This document shows positions 10,346 to 18,886 of a stretch of DNA of 64,000 nucleotides, piece after piece. Numbering within the stretch: position 1 is the first letter of the stretch; each line of letters opens with the position of its first letter. A model generated the notes under the pieces. That model was given only the letters and a program-made list of their open reading frames with translations. It made no database searches and was not told the origin of the DNA. Position numbers and translations under genes: made by a program. Origin of the DNA: Bifidobacteriaceae bacterium (GTDB lineage: Bacteria > Actinomycetota > Actinomycetes > Actinomycetales > Bifidobacteriaceae); the NCBI GenBank assembly GCA_022651005.1, contig JALCQD010000001.1:558001-622000 (forward strand), read 5' to 3'.

Positions 10346-11359
10346 GTGAGTAAGAGAAACGTATCCATCGTTGACGTGGCGAAGTATGCAGGAGTCTCTC
10401 AACAAACCGTTTCTCGCGTCGCAAATGGGAGCACTCTTGTTACAGAGAGAACACGACATAAAGTGCAAGCGGCGATGACTCACCTTGGATATAAACCGAA
10501 TAGACAGGCCCGCGCGCTGCGTAATGGTCAGTCGAAAACTGTTGGCCTCGTTATCAAATATTTTCGTAATAATTCTCTCTCTGATCTCCTTGAAGGTATG
10601 TCGTCAACAGCCGCGCGCCTCGGCTACGGGATCATGTTCATTCCCGTTCAAAATGACGTAGAAACAACCCTCACGAATGAAGCAGACTACATCACAAGTT
10701 TCAATCTCGATGGTTTATTAGTCTTCTCGGATGATGACATATCAGATGCCGTTCTTTCTAGAGTCGGAGATATACCCACAGTGGTGCTTGGGTCTCTTGG
10801 ATCATTCCCCGCATCGTGGTCTTACGTAGACACAAACGAGGCTCATATCAGTGAGCTAGCAGTTAGCCATCTCCTCAAACTGGGACATCGGACTGTTCAC
10901 CATATTTGTGGCCCCCTAACTTCTCCCACGTCCGTCACTCGCGTAAATGCCTGGCGAACGGCTCTTGAAAAGAACAATGTGACCGTACCAAATTTTGTGG
11001 AATCAGCAGAGTGGCTGCCAGATGACGGATACCGTGCCGCCATCAAGCTCTTCGAAATGTATCCAGACCTCACCGCTATTTATGCGTCAGACGACGCCAT
11101 CGCCAGCGGAGTCATGGAGGTATGCCACGATCGTGGTCTCATCGTTGGCAATGACATCAGTCTCGTTGGAGTTGACGATACTCTTGGCTCATTTGTTCCT
11201 CATAACATCTTGACATCAGTGAAGCCTGATTACCTCGCTGCGGGAAATAGCGCTCTGAGACTGCTCATCGAGACCGTGAGAAATCCGGAGAAAAGGGGAA
11301 CCAAAACCTCTGTATTTCCTCGTCTCATCGTTCGTAGCTCCACCTCGCCCGCAAAATAG
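10346..11359 (+). CDS. LacI-family transcriptional repressor (lnpBCD locus)
   Basis: A 337-residue LacI/GalR regulator with HTH residues VSIVDVAKYAGVSQQTVSRVANG at the N-terminus, the hinge YKPNRQARALRNG, and an effector domain with the usual YASDDAIASGVM and SLVGVDDT landmarks. I placed the start at GTG 10346, preceded by AAAGGA, because upstream in-frame codons would encode part of the inverted repeat at 10196-10248. It lies between the lnpBCD operon and the convergent sulfatase/porter operon. It is the closest candidate to bind the palindromes at 6295 and 6444, but the site-protein pairing is not shown. Confidence 0.87.
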   Translation: MSKRNVSIVDVAKYAGVSQQTVSRVANGSTLVTERTRHKVQAAMTHLGYKPNRQARALRNGQSKTVGLVIKYFRNNSLSDLLEGMSSTAARLGYGIMFIPVQNDVETTLTNEADYITSFNLDGLLVFSDDDISDAVLSRVGDIPTVVLGSLGSFPASWSYVDTNEAHISELAVSHLLKLGHRTVHHICGPLTSPTSVTRVNAWRTALEKNNVTVPNFVESAEWLPDDGYRAAIKLFEMYPDLTAIYASDDAIASGVMEVCHDRGLIVGNDISLVGVDDTLGSFVPHNILTSVKPDYLAAGNSALRLLIETVRNPEKRGTKTSVFPRLIVRSSTSPAK

Positions 11360-11380
11360 TTAATCTCTTGTCTATGAGAA

Positions 11381-11425
11381 AGTGGTGGGACACGATCTAA
11401 GAATTCTGCATCGTGCCCCACCACT
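11381..11425. terminator. Convergent-gene hairpin terminator
   Basis: AGTGGTGGG (11381) pairs with CCCACCACT (ending 11425), with the inner ACGAT/ATCGT arms extending the stem. It lies between the converging LacI and sulfatase stops and could serve both strands. Confidence 0.6.
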
Positions 11426-11443
11426 GATATCTGGTTACTGCTT

Positions 11444-12961
11444 TTACTTTGCTACATCATCCCAATCTGACTTTGCCGTATTTTCCAATGGCACATCGAA
11501 ATCCGTCATCGCTGCCATCCACTTAGCAAAGACATCGTCGCCTCGTTCATGAAGCTGGTTATACAGTTCCGCAGCAAGAGTTCTTCGTACATCATCGTAG
11601 GCTGGAGCAGTATACACATTGTTCAATTCCCACGGGTCCTGCCGGAGGTCATACAACTCATCAATTGATTCGTGGGAAACAATGAGCTTGTAATCATCTG
11701 TTCGGACCATACGCTGTTGCAGGGGGAAGTGATGCCCATGGAACTCACAAACAATGTTTTTACGCCACCCATTTACTGGCTTTCCAGCCGCTAGCAACGC
11801 CAGCGAGCGCCCATCTTCAACCTTGGTTGTGTCCAATCCAGCAATATCGAGAACTGTTGCAGGAATATCAATGAGACTTACATATTCATTGCATTCAGTG
11901 CCGTGTGTGAGACCTGGGATCCGAGCGATGTAGGGAATTCGATAAATGTCGTCATACATGGCGGGTCCCTTGTCGTTTAACCGATGAGAACCAGTGAACT
12001 CTCCATGATCGGCAGTGAAGAACATCGCAGTGTCATCCATCAGACCAAGTTCGCGAGCCACATCGAGAATACGCCCAATCTCAAAATCAATCATGGACAC
12101 ATATCCCCAATAGACCGCGATGAGCTTCTTCCACTGCTCATTGTTAAAGGACGATGTCGACCAATAAACCGCGTAATTCTCCTGCACCTGCGGTTTGCCT
12201 ATCAGAGTGTCCCCGAAACTCGGCGGCAGCACTACGTCATTGGGATCAATGAGATCAAACCACTCATCCGGCAAGAAATATGGCAAGTGCGGCCCAAAGA
12301 AATGAACGTCCAAGCTGAATGGCTTGCCAGAATCTTTGTAATCAGCAGCATATTGGCGCAAACGCGCAATCGAACGATCTGCAATAAAACGCTCGAAAGT
12401 CGCCTCTTCTGGCTGCTCAAGACGAGCAGCTATGATGTGCCCCGGGCGATGCCCCGGCAGCTCACCTCTCCAAATATCATGTGCTCCAACTGGAGGAAGA
12501 TTGTTTTCCTTCAGCCACGCAACATACTGCTCATTTGCGACTGGATTCTCGGCACCCCAGAAGGTGTCATCGTCACAACCGAATTTGTCTGGAAGATTTG
12601 TTCCGCAGTGATATTTACCAACCATTCCGACGTTGTAGCCGTGATCGCGTAACTCTTGCGTATACGTCCATGCCGTAACGGGAAGAGCAGCAGTGTATGC
12701 AATGTTCCACTCGGGGTTTGCAAGAGTCTGATGCTTAAATGGCAGCTTCCCCGTCAGCATCGATGACCTAGCGGGAGTACAAATTGCGGAAGGGGTAAAT
12801 CCTTTATTGAAAAGACATCCCTCCGCAGCAAGCCGGTCAATATTCGGCGTCTGTGCATGAACATTGCCCATGCATCCAAGCGTATCGATGCGATGCTGAT
12901 CGGTCATAAAAGTGATAATGTTCCGTACATTCACAGGAATCGTACGTGGCGTATCAGCCAT
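11444..12961 (-). CDS. Cys-type sulfatase, second copy
   Basis: A 505-residue sulfatase only distantly like the one at 4740. The metal site begins FMTDQH (residues 18-23) and the active-site signature is C61-T-P-A-R65 followed by SSMLTGK. GKYHCG, HFFGPHLPY and FFTADHGEFTGSH are further family landmarks. There is no signal peptide, so it is cytoplasmic. AAGGAG upstream supports the ATG. It is the third gene of a minus-strand operon: mutarotase (14649), sugar porter (13034), sulfatase. The arrangement suggests uptake of a sulfated sugar followed by desulfation. The exact sulfate position is not readable. Its maturation enzyme is not encoded in the window. Confidence 0.88.
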   Translation of the reverse strand: MADTPRTIPVNVRNIITFMTDQHRIDTLGCMGNVHAQTPNIDRLAAEGCLFNKGFTPSAICTPARSSMLTGKLPFKHQTLANPEWNIAYTAALPVTAWTYTQELRDHGYNVGMVGKYHCGTNLPDKFGCDDDTFWGAENPVANEQYVAWLKENNLPPVGAHDIWRGELPGHRPGHIIAARLEQPEEATFERFIADRSIARLRQYAADYKDSGKPFSLDVHFFGPHLPYFLPDEWFDLIDPNDVVLPPSFGDTLIGKPQVQENYAVYWSTSSFNNEQWKKLIAVYWGYVSMIDFEIGRILDVARELGLMDDTAMFFTADHGEFTGSHRLNDKGPAMYDDIYRIPYIARIPGLTHGTECNEYVSLIDIPATVLDIAGLDTTKVEDGRSLALLAAGKPVNGWRKNIVCEFHGHHFPLQQRMVRTDDYKLIVSHESIDELYDLRQDPWELNNVYTAPAYDDVRRTLAAELYNQLHERGDDVFAKWMAAMTDFDVPLENTAKSDWDDVAK

Positions 12962-13033
12962 AGTAATTCTCCTTAGTGTTTGAACTCACAAAAAGTTCCT
13001 CGAATCCAGGATTTCAATATCTTGCGTAAGGAA

Positions 13034-14461
13034 TCAGTCGCCCATCTCCTCGAGCTGCTTGCCATTGGTCTCATGGAGATACTTAATCGAGAAGATAACT
13101 GCCAAGATGCCGAAGGCGCAGAACGTCCAATACGTGAATGGAAGAGACCAGTGGACAAGATAAGGGAAGGACAGAACGACGAGGAGATTGACAAAGAAGT
13201 CCGCTCCCGAAGCCAAGGACATCGCGCTTCCACGAATCTGATTGGGGAACATCTCTCCCATCATGATGGAGAAAATTGGTCCCCAAGAGGAAGTGAAGCC
13301 CAAGAGGAAAGTGCACAATGCTGCTACCGCGAGGAACCCTAGTACAGGATTGTTGGAGATATCAGGACCATTAGCGCCCACAGGGGCAATCGTGAAGACC
13401 GTAGCGACGACCGCCAACGAAATAAACATCAATGTTCCACCGTAAATCAACATGCGCCTACGACCTACGCGGTCAACAAGCAGAATGCCCGCTGTAACAC
13501 CAATGATCTTGAAACAGGTGAGGATGAGAGTCTGCACAAAAGCTGCTGATTCAGGAATTCCCACCGCTTCGAATAGTGTGTTCGAATAGAAGAAGATGCC
13601 ATTCGTTCCTGTCAGCTGCTGGAAAGCTGCGAGGGCCATTCCCACCAGAACCAAACCGCGCCAATGAGAGCGCAGCACTGCGATGATTCCCATCTTTGCT
13701 GTGCCCTCGCCAAGCGATTCCTTAATTTCTTGGACTTTAGCCTTTTGATCTTGAATCCCTGAAACCTTCTGAAGAATCCTGTCAGCGTCGTCATATTTGC
13801 CAATAGAAACAAGATAACGAGGCGACTCTGGAAGCAACGCCGTTAGAACGATATAGAAAATTGCAGGAACAAGCAGGCACAAGAACATGTACTGCCACGC
13901 TTTGAGCCCAAATGCCAAAGTTGCTGTCGATGACCCGGCAAACTTCATAACAAGAAGATTAATAATCGCCGCAAAGAACAGACCCAGAATAATGGCGAGC
14001 TGACGGAATGCAATAAGTCGCCCGCGGATGCGTGCCGGAGAAATCTCCGCTACATAACCAGGGGCAACAGTCGTTGCTGCTCCGAAGCCAATTCCTCCCA
14101 TGACCCTGCAGAAGAGAAGGAACGGATAGCCGCCCAAGTAGGGACAGAACGCACCAAAGATTGCCTCGAACAGGAGGAACGGTCCAACCCACATCAACAA
14201 ACCCTTGCGACCGATTCGGTCTGAAAGACGCCCTGCGATAGGAGCGCCAATGAGCCCACCAATAATTCCTGCTGCGCCAGCAACGCCCTGAGCAAATGTT
14301 CCGAGATGGAATTGGCTTCCCACAGCACTAATCGCTCCATTGAGAACCATTCCTTCGAAGCCGAAGAACAATGGTCCCAGAGTCGCAATGAGCGCGAGGG
14401 AAGTGGTATATCTCTCTGCCTTTTTCACCGCCGGGGATAGCGGTGCATCAATTTCAACCAT
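13034..14461 (-). CDS. Sugar porter family MFS transporter
   Basis: A 475-residue, 12-helix sugar porter (the family of XylE and GLUT-type carriers). Diagnostic segments are GRLSDRIGRKG, PARIRGRLIAFRQLAI after helix 4, PESPRYLV before the central loop, AFQQLTGTNGIFFYS in helix 7, VDRVGRRRM, and the C-terminal FLHETNGK-like YLHETNGKQLEEM. I chose the ATG at 14461 (MVEIDAP) because AAAGGAG precedes it. The 72-bp gap to the downstream sulfatase and the shared strand suggest one operon. The likely cargo is a hexose or sulfated hexosamine; this is inferred from the neighbours. Confidence 0.88.
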   Translation of the reverse strand: MVEIDAPLSPAVKKAERYTTSLALIATLGPLFFGFEGMVLNGAISAVGSQFHLGTFAQGVAGAAGIIGGLIGAPIAGRLSDRIGRKGLLMWVGPFLLFEAIFGAFCPYLGGYPFLLFCRVMGGIGFGAATTVAPGYVAEISPARIRGRLIAFRQLAIILGLFFAAIINLLVMKFAGSSTATLAFGLKAWQYMFLCLLVPAIFYIVLTALLPESPRYLVSIGKYDDADRILQKVSGIQDQKAKVQEIKESLGEGTAKMGIIAVLRSHWRGLVLVGMALAAFQQLTGTNGIFFYSNTLFEAVGIPESAAFVQTLILTCFKIIGVTAGILLVDRVGRRRMLIYGGTLMFISLAVVATVFTIAPVGANGPDISNNPVLGFLAVAALCTFLLGFTSSWGPIFSIMMGEMFPNQIRGSAMSLASGADFFVNLLVVLSFPYLVHWSLPFTYWTFCAFGILAVIFSIKYLHETNGKQLEEMGD

Positions 14462-14648
14462 AAAACTCTCCTTTGAGTTCACACTGATGGTGGTTGTACT
14501 TCAGATGTAAATTCAGCATACATCAATTTGTAAGTAAACATGACATTTAAGAGAATAATTTATCAAGAACTTGAGGATTCTACTATTTGCAGCGAGAATC
14601 GATCCCACCTGTCATCTCAATTAAGTTGACATGATGACGTTTCAATTC

Positions 14649-15545
14649 TCATATTTGCCACAGCGACAAAGTCTGACTGAGAATATGCGATTGTCCCGGT
14701 CCAAGCTTTATTGCATCTTCACGGCAATTAACTGCCTCAACGCAGACAAAAGAGTCGGATTCTCCATTTTCAAGATCCGCAATCCTATTTCCTGCCTCAT
14801 AACCCGGATTCCACACTACGGTGCGATTCGACCCTTTCTTGGAAATTCCAATAGCTCGGCGAAGTCCCTCATCACGAAGCACTAGAGCCTCTCGAGACGA
14901 ATAAATACGATCAACAGGACCAGTGAACAACACTGGAGATTCCCCTTGACTTTCCAGCGGGAAGTCGGGAAGCGTGGCATCGAGATATTTTGCTTTTTCT
15001 AAACCCTTTAGCTCCACATTTGCTACGTCACTGACACGAAGATACGTGTGAAGAGCCTCCTCATAAGTTATAAGGCCTCCCCCAAGATTCGTTACCTTTA
15101 GGGTCATCCGCAGATTTGAACCACCCTCCACACGATAAACCACCCGAAATTCTGGCGCACCATCCGAGTCCACCAATTCAAGATATTCCTCAGGGATATC
15201 AGACGAATTCAGCACGTAGGAAATATCACCCTTCGAAAGATCTCTCGTGTCCACTGTCCACGGAAGTATCCGCCCGAAACCGTGATGAGGTTTTTTCCCA
15301 GCACCTTTTCCATGAGAAAAACCCGAGCCGAACCACGGAAACGCTACGGGAACACCACCCTGGAGTGGCTTTCCATCAATAAAATGCAATGTGTACGGCT
15401 GCCACACCACCGGGCTTTCACCGCGGGGCGCCCACGAAAGTACTTGGGCCCCATAATCACTCATCATGGCAGAACCGTCTTTAGATGCCAGTCTTCTCAA
15501 CACGAGAGAAGGGGCTTCATCTTCATAATCAATGTCATGCTTCAT
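14649..15545 (-). CDS. Aldose 1-epimerase-like hexose-6-phosphate mutarotase (YeaD type)
   Basis: A 298-residue galactose-mutarotase-fold protein of the YeaD / glucose-6-phosphate 1-epimerase type rather than GalM proper. Visible landmarks are LQGGVPVAFPWFG, HHGFGR (first catalytic His), EEALHTYLRVSDV (second His) and FVCVEAVN (catalytic Glu), with WNPG before it. It would speed alpha/beta anomer exchange of a hexose or hexose-6-phosphate. It is the first gene of the minus-strand operon with the sugar porter and second sulfatase, so it probably handles the sugar released there. The 166-bp gap to the porter gene has no gene and may hold an internal promoter. Confidence 0.8.
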   Translation of the reverse strand: MKHDIDYEDEAPSLVLRRLASKDGSAMMSDYGAQVLSWAPRGESPVVWQPYTLHFIDGKPLQGGVPVAFPWFGSGFSHGKGAGKKPHHGFGRILPWTVDTRDLSKGDISYVLNSSDIPEEYLELVDSDGAPEFRVVYRVEGGSNLRMTLKVTNLGGGLITYEEALHTYLRVSDVANVELKGLEKAKYLDATLPDFPLESQGESPVLFTGPVDRIYSSREALVLRDEGLRRAIGISKKGSNRTVVWNPGYEAGNRIADLENGESDSFVCVEAVNCREDAIKLGPGQSHILSQTLSLWQI

Positions 15546-15774
15546 CGCATTTCCTCTTTAAACTGCATTATCAAGAAGTTTTGGATATATTACTTATTAG
15601 TAAATAATAATGACAAATTAAGATATTACAAAATTCCATTGGAATTACTGCGATTTAAAAGAATCTGAGCATTATGTATTCCATTGAATGTAGAATATTG
15701 AACCAATTAGTGTTATAACGTAAGTTAAATTGACGTAAAAGTTCCAATAAGCGATGATGCTAAGGAGAAAGCGA
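15546..15774. promoter_or_regulatory. AT-rich divergent control region
   Basis: This region separates the mutarotase operon (minus) from the GlcNAc operon (plus). AATTCCATTGGAATT at 15632-15646 is a palindrome around one central base, and a looser relative, ATTCCATTGAAT, lies at 15678-15689; both are candidate operators, possibly for the ROK repressor. TGTTATAAC at 15711-15719 is an extended -10 element that could start the plus-strand transcript about 50 bases before the leader ORF. Confidence 0.4.
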
Positions 15775-15861
15775 ATGCCTCGACCAGCAAGTCGTTCTTT
15801 CATAGTCATTCTTCCAGCGCCTTCGCTTATTGTGTGCGCATGTATGAAACGCGACGCATAA
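15775..15861 (+). CDS. Candidate 28-residue leader peptide
   Basis: ATG at 15775 has AAGGAGA seven to thirteen bases upstream, the only good ribosome binding site near the repressor gene. It encodes 28 residues beginning MPRPASRSFIVIL and ending CMKRDA. Its TAA stop overlaps the ATG of the ROK repressor (TAATG), which itself has no visible ribosome binding site, so the leader may deliver ribosomes to it. No homologue is known to me. Confidence 0.4.
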   Translation: MPRPASRSFIVILPAPSLIVCACMKRDA

Positions 15862-17054
15862 TGACTACTTCACAGCTTAAATCAACTCCATCAGATATCA
15901 GAATCAACAACATTCAGGCCATCTTCGACCTCCTTTTCCCCACCGAGCAGATGTCTCGCGCCGAACTCGGCCGCCGTGTGGGCCTCTCCCGCATGGCCAT
16001 CAGCGACGTTGTAAAAGAGATGACAGAAAACCATCTCCTCCGCGAAGTGGGCATCGATTCTCGCAAGGGGCGCGGCAAACGCTCCGTGGTCCTCGCCATC
16101 GATACCAACTACTGGCGCACTATTTCGCTGGACATCTCGCAGCAGAACTCCGAACAATTCACCGTGCGCGGCGCGCTCACTGACCTGTGCGGTCGCATCG
16201 TCGAGCGCGTCGAGGTCCCCAGCGACACCGAGGGCACCATCAGCCCGAAAATGGTGCTGTCGGTATGCGAAAAGCTGCTGCATATCAGCGATCGCCCGGT
16301 TCTTGGCATCGGCGTGGCCATCCCCGGCGTCGTCAACGACGAGGGAACTGTGGTCCGTTCCGTTATTCTGGGCTGGTCCTCCGAGCCACTCCGCGCAGAC
16401 ATCGAGAAGAAACTCGGGATACCTGCAACCGTGGGGAATGACACCAACATGGCCCTCATTGCAGAACGCTATTTCGGCGATTGCTCTGCCAACTCCATGT
16501 TCGTCAAAATCAACCAAGGCGTGGGTTCGGCCGTCTGCGTCAACGACGAGATCGTGCAAGGCCACGTCTTTGCAGCGGGTGAGATCGGCCACGTGGTCAT
16601 CGATCCCAATGGCCCCCAGTGCATATGCGGCAAGCGCGGCTGCCTCGAAATGCTGCTGTCGGCACCCAAGCTGCGCGCCCGCGTCGCCGCCAACCCCGAA
16701 CGTCGAACCCAAATCCTGGGAGAAGCCGGGCAGCAGCTGGGCCGCGCACTCTCCATGCCCATCGGCTTGCTCGACCTCAGCGATATCTCCGTCTTCGGCC
16801 CGCCCGAAATTGTGGGCGAGGCCTTCCTCGGCTCCATGCGTGAGGAACTCGACGCCGACATCGTCACCGATTACCGCACTCCCCCGCGTCTGCACCGCTG
16901 CCAACAAGGCGAAGACGTGGCGCTGCGCGGACAGGCCGTATCAGTCATTCGCACTTTTGTGGCGACAACCCGGCAGAGCGCCGACACCGGCGCCACAAGT
17001 GACACCGCCACCAACACTCCCGTTTCCACGGCCACGGAGGCACACAAAAAATGA
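15861..17054 (+). CDS. ROK-family transcriptional repressor (NagC-like)
   Basis: A 397-residue ROK regulator. Residues about 8-70 form a winged helix (NNIQAIFDLLF, then MSRAELGRRVGLSRMAISDVVKEM). The rest is a ROK sugar-sensing domain with GEIGHVVIDPNG and the zinc motif CICGKRGCLE, but the ATP-binding DxGxT motif of ROK kinases is missing (SLDISQQN instead), so it should bind rather than phosphorylate a sugar. The last about 35 residues are a Thr/Ala-rich tail. Its stop overlaps the start of the ROK kinase (ATGA), followed by nagB and nagA, so it probably controls GlcNAc use with GlcNAc or GlcNAc-6-P as effector. GC content rises sharply at this gene. Confidence 0.88.
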   Translation: MTTSQLKSTPSDIRINNIQAIFDLLFPTEQMSRAELGRRVGLSRMAISDVVKEMTENHLLREVGIDSRKGRGKRSVVLAIDTNYWRTISLDISQQNSEQFTVRGALTDLCGRIVERVEVPSDTEGTISPKMVLSVCEKLLHISDRPVLGIGVAIPGVVNDEGTVVRSVILGWSSEPLRADIEKKLGIPATVGNDTNMALIAERYFGDCSANSMFVKINQGVGSAVCVNDEIVQGHVFAAGEIGHVVIDPNGPQCICGKRGCLEMLLSAPKLRARVAANPERRTQILGEAGQQLGRALSMPIGLLDLSDISVFGPPEIVGEAFLGSMREELDADIVTDYRTPPRLHRCQQGEDVALRGQAVSVIRTFVATTRQSADTGATSDTATNTPVSTATEAHKK

Positions 17055-18025
17055 GCACCACACCCACGAGCGCACATGGCCTCCTCCTCGGCATTGACGT
17101 CGGCGGCACCAAGATTGAGGGCGTGCTGGTCGCGACGAGCGACGACGCATCTCAGTCCTCTCCGGCCGTACTGGCATGCGAGCGCGTCGATGCGCATCCA
17201 GGTGAGCGCAACGTGGTTGCGGGCATTCTCACGGTCGTCACCGCGCTGACGGCGCGGGCCGAGGATTTCATCGCAGAGCACGGACCGTTGCTCAGCATTG
17301 GCATTGGGACGCCCGGCAAGGTCGACAGCGGGCGTGGCACCGTCGAGAACATTGCAAATCTTCGGGTCTCCTTCCTTGATCTCGTACGAGAAATTGGCGA
17401 CGCTACGGGTCTTCCCGTCCACGTGGAGAATGACGTGAACGCGGCGGCCGTGGGCGCGGCGGCGCTGCTGGGCGGCGCGCAGTCGGGCGTCATTGCCTTT
17501 CTCAATTTGGGAACGGGTCTGGCTGCTGGCATTCTGCGCAACGGCATTCTTGACCAGGGCTTCAGCGGTGCGGTCGGTGAAATCGGCCACGTTCCGGTGG
17601 AACCACACCGTCTGCCGTGCCCGTGCGGGCAGAGCGGTTGCCTTGAGACGATGGCTAGCGGTGGCGCCGTGGCCCGCATGTGGCCATACGACAACCCTCC
17701 GATGCCCGCCATCATCGCAACGGCTCACAACACGTCATTTCCCGAGCATGACGAGGCGCAGGAAATTCTCACGAACGTCGTTGCCGCCATCGTCGATGCC
17801 ATTGACATCCTCGCCGTCACCGTCGATCCTCGCACCATCATCGTTGGCGGAGGCATGGCGAAAACGGGAGATCCACTGCTTCAGGAAATCACGGGAGAAC
17901 TGAACCGCAGGGCCGCACAGAGCCCCTTCATTGCGTCTCTTGACTTGCCCTCTCGCCTTCGCCTCGCTCCAAGTGATGCGCCCTCGGGAGCGGTGGGAGC
18001 CGCGCTGTCGGGGATTGCGTCATAG
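17051..18025 (+). CDS. ROK-family sugar kinase (probable GlcNAc kinase)
   Basis: A 324-residue ROK kinase. The phosphate-binding motif GIDVGGTKIEG is at residues 14-24, a catalytic Asp lies in ENDVNAAAVGAA, and EIGHVPVE is followed by the zinc-binding CPCGQSGCLE. It would phosphorylate a hexose or hexosamine at C6 in the cytoplasm. It overlaps the ROK repressor by four bases and is 57 bp upstream of nagB, so GlcNAc 6-kinase is the best guess; glucokinase is the main alternative because ROK kinases with these motifs include both. Confidence 0.82.
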   Translation: MSTTPTSAHGLLLGIDVGGTKIEGVLVATSDDASQSSPAVLACERVDAHPGERNVVAGILTVVTALTARAEDFIAEHGPLLSIGIGTPGKVDSGRGTVENIANLRVSFLDLVREIGDATGLPVHVENDVNAAAVGAAALLGGAQSGVIAFLNLGTGLAAGILRNGILDQGFSGAVGEIGHVPVEPHRLPCPCGQSGCLETMASGGAVARMWPYDNPPMPAIIATAHNTSFPEHDEAQEILTNVVAAIVDAIDILAVTVDPRTIIVGGGMAKTGDPLLQEITGELNRRAAQSPFIASLDLPSRLRLAPSDAPSGAVGAALSGIAS

Positions 18026-18082
18026 TCGCATTTATTCATACGAAACACACCACACGTCACATTCTGTAAGAAAGGAAGAATC

Positions 18083-18871
18083 ATGGCAGAAGTTATCATC
18101 GTGAAATCACAAGATGAGGCGGGTGAGATCTACGCGCGGTGCGTGGCGGATCTCATTGCCGCAAAGCCGAATTGCGTGTTGGGCCTAGCAACGGGGTCGA
18201 GCCCCCTCGCGGCGTACGAGAAGTTGGCAGAGCGCGTAAAGGCGAACAGCATCGATGTGTCGGCAGTGCGCGGTTTCGCTCTCGACGAGTATGCAGGGCT
18301 GGATCCCGCACATCCTCAGTCGTATCGCAGCACCATCACGCGCACGGTGGTGGAGCCACTGGGATTGAATCCGGACCTCGTTCACGTTCCCAACGGTGCG
18401 CTCGAGACGATCAAGGACGCGGGCGCTGCTTACGACAAGGCCATCGCGGAGGCCGGCGGCGTGGATCTCCAGATTCTGGGCATCGGAACGGACGGTCACA
18501 TCGGCTTCAACGAGCCCGGTTCATCGCTGGCGAGCGGCACGCGCATCAAGACGCTGACCGAGCAAACACGCGTCGATAACGCACGCTTCTTTGACGACGA
18601 CATCAATCAGGTACCCACCCATTGCATCACGCAGGGCATCGGAACGATTCGCCGGGCACGCCACCTTGTGCTGCTGGCATTCGGCGAAGGTAAGGCAGAT
18701 GCCATCGCCGCCACGTGCGAGGGTGGCATCTCCTCACTTTGCCCGGCCTCGGCGTTGCAGCTGCACCCGCACGCTACGATCATCATCGACGAGGCGGCGG
18801 CATCGAAGCTGCAAAACGCCGACTATTACCGCTGGGCCTACGAACACAAGCCCGCATGGCAGGGAATCTGA
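18083..18871 (+). CDS. nagB: Glucosamine-6-phosphate deaminase
   Basis: A 262-residue NagB. It converts glucosamine-6-phosphate to fructose-6-phosphate and ammonia, feeding the bifidobacterial fructose-6-phosphate shunt. GLATGSSPLAAY binds phosphate, FALDEYAGL contains the catalytic base Asp68, and GIGTDGHIGFNEPGSS is the family signature. AAGGAAG precedes the ATG. It is 15 bp upstream of nagA and downstream of the ROK kinase in one plus-strand operon. Confidence 0.95.
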   Translation: MAEVIIVKSQDEAGEIYARCVADLIAAKPNCVLGLATGSSPLAAYEKLAERVKANSIDVSAVRGFALDEYAGLDPAHPQSYRSTITRTVVEPLGLNPDLVHVPNGALETIKDAGAAYDKAIAEAGGVDLQILGIGTDGHIGFNEPGSSLASGTRIKTLTEQTRVDNARFFDDDINQVPTHCITQGIGTIRRARHLVLLAFGEGKADAIAATCEGGISSLCPASALQLHPHATIIIDEAAASKLQNADYYRWAYEHKPAWQGI

Positions 18872-18886
18872 GAGGCGGAGAGTCTC

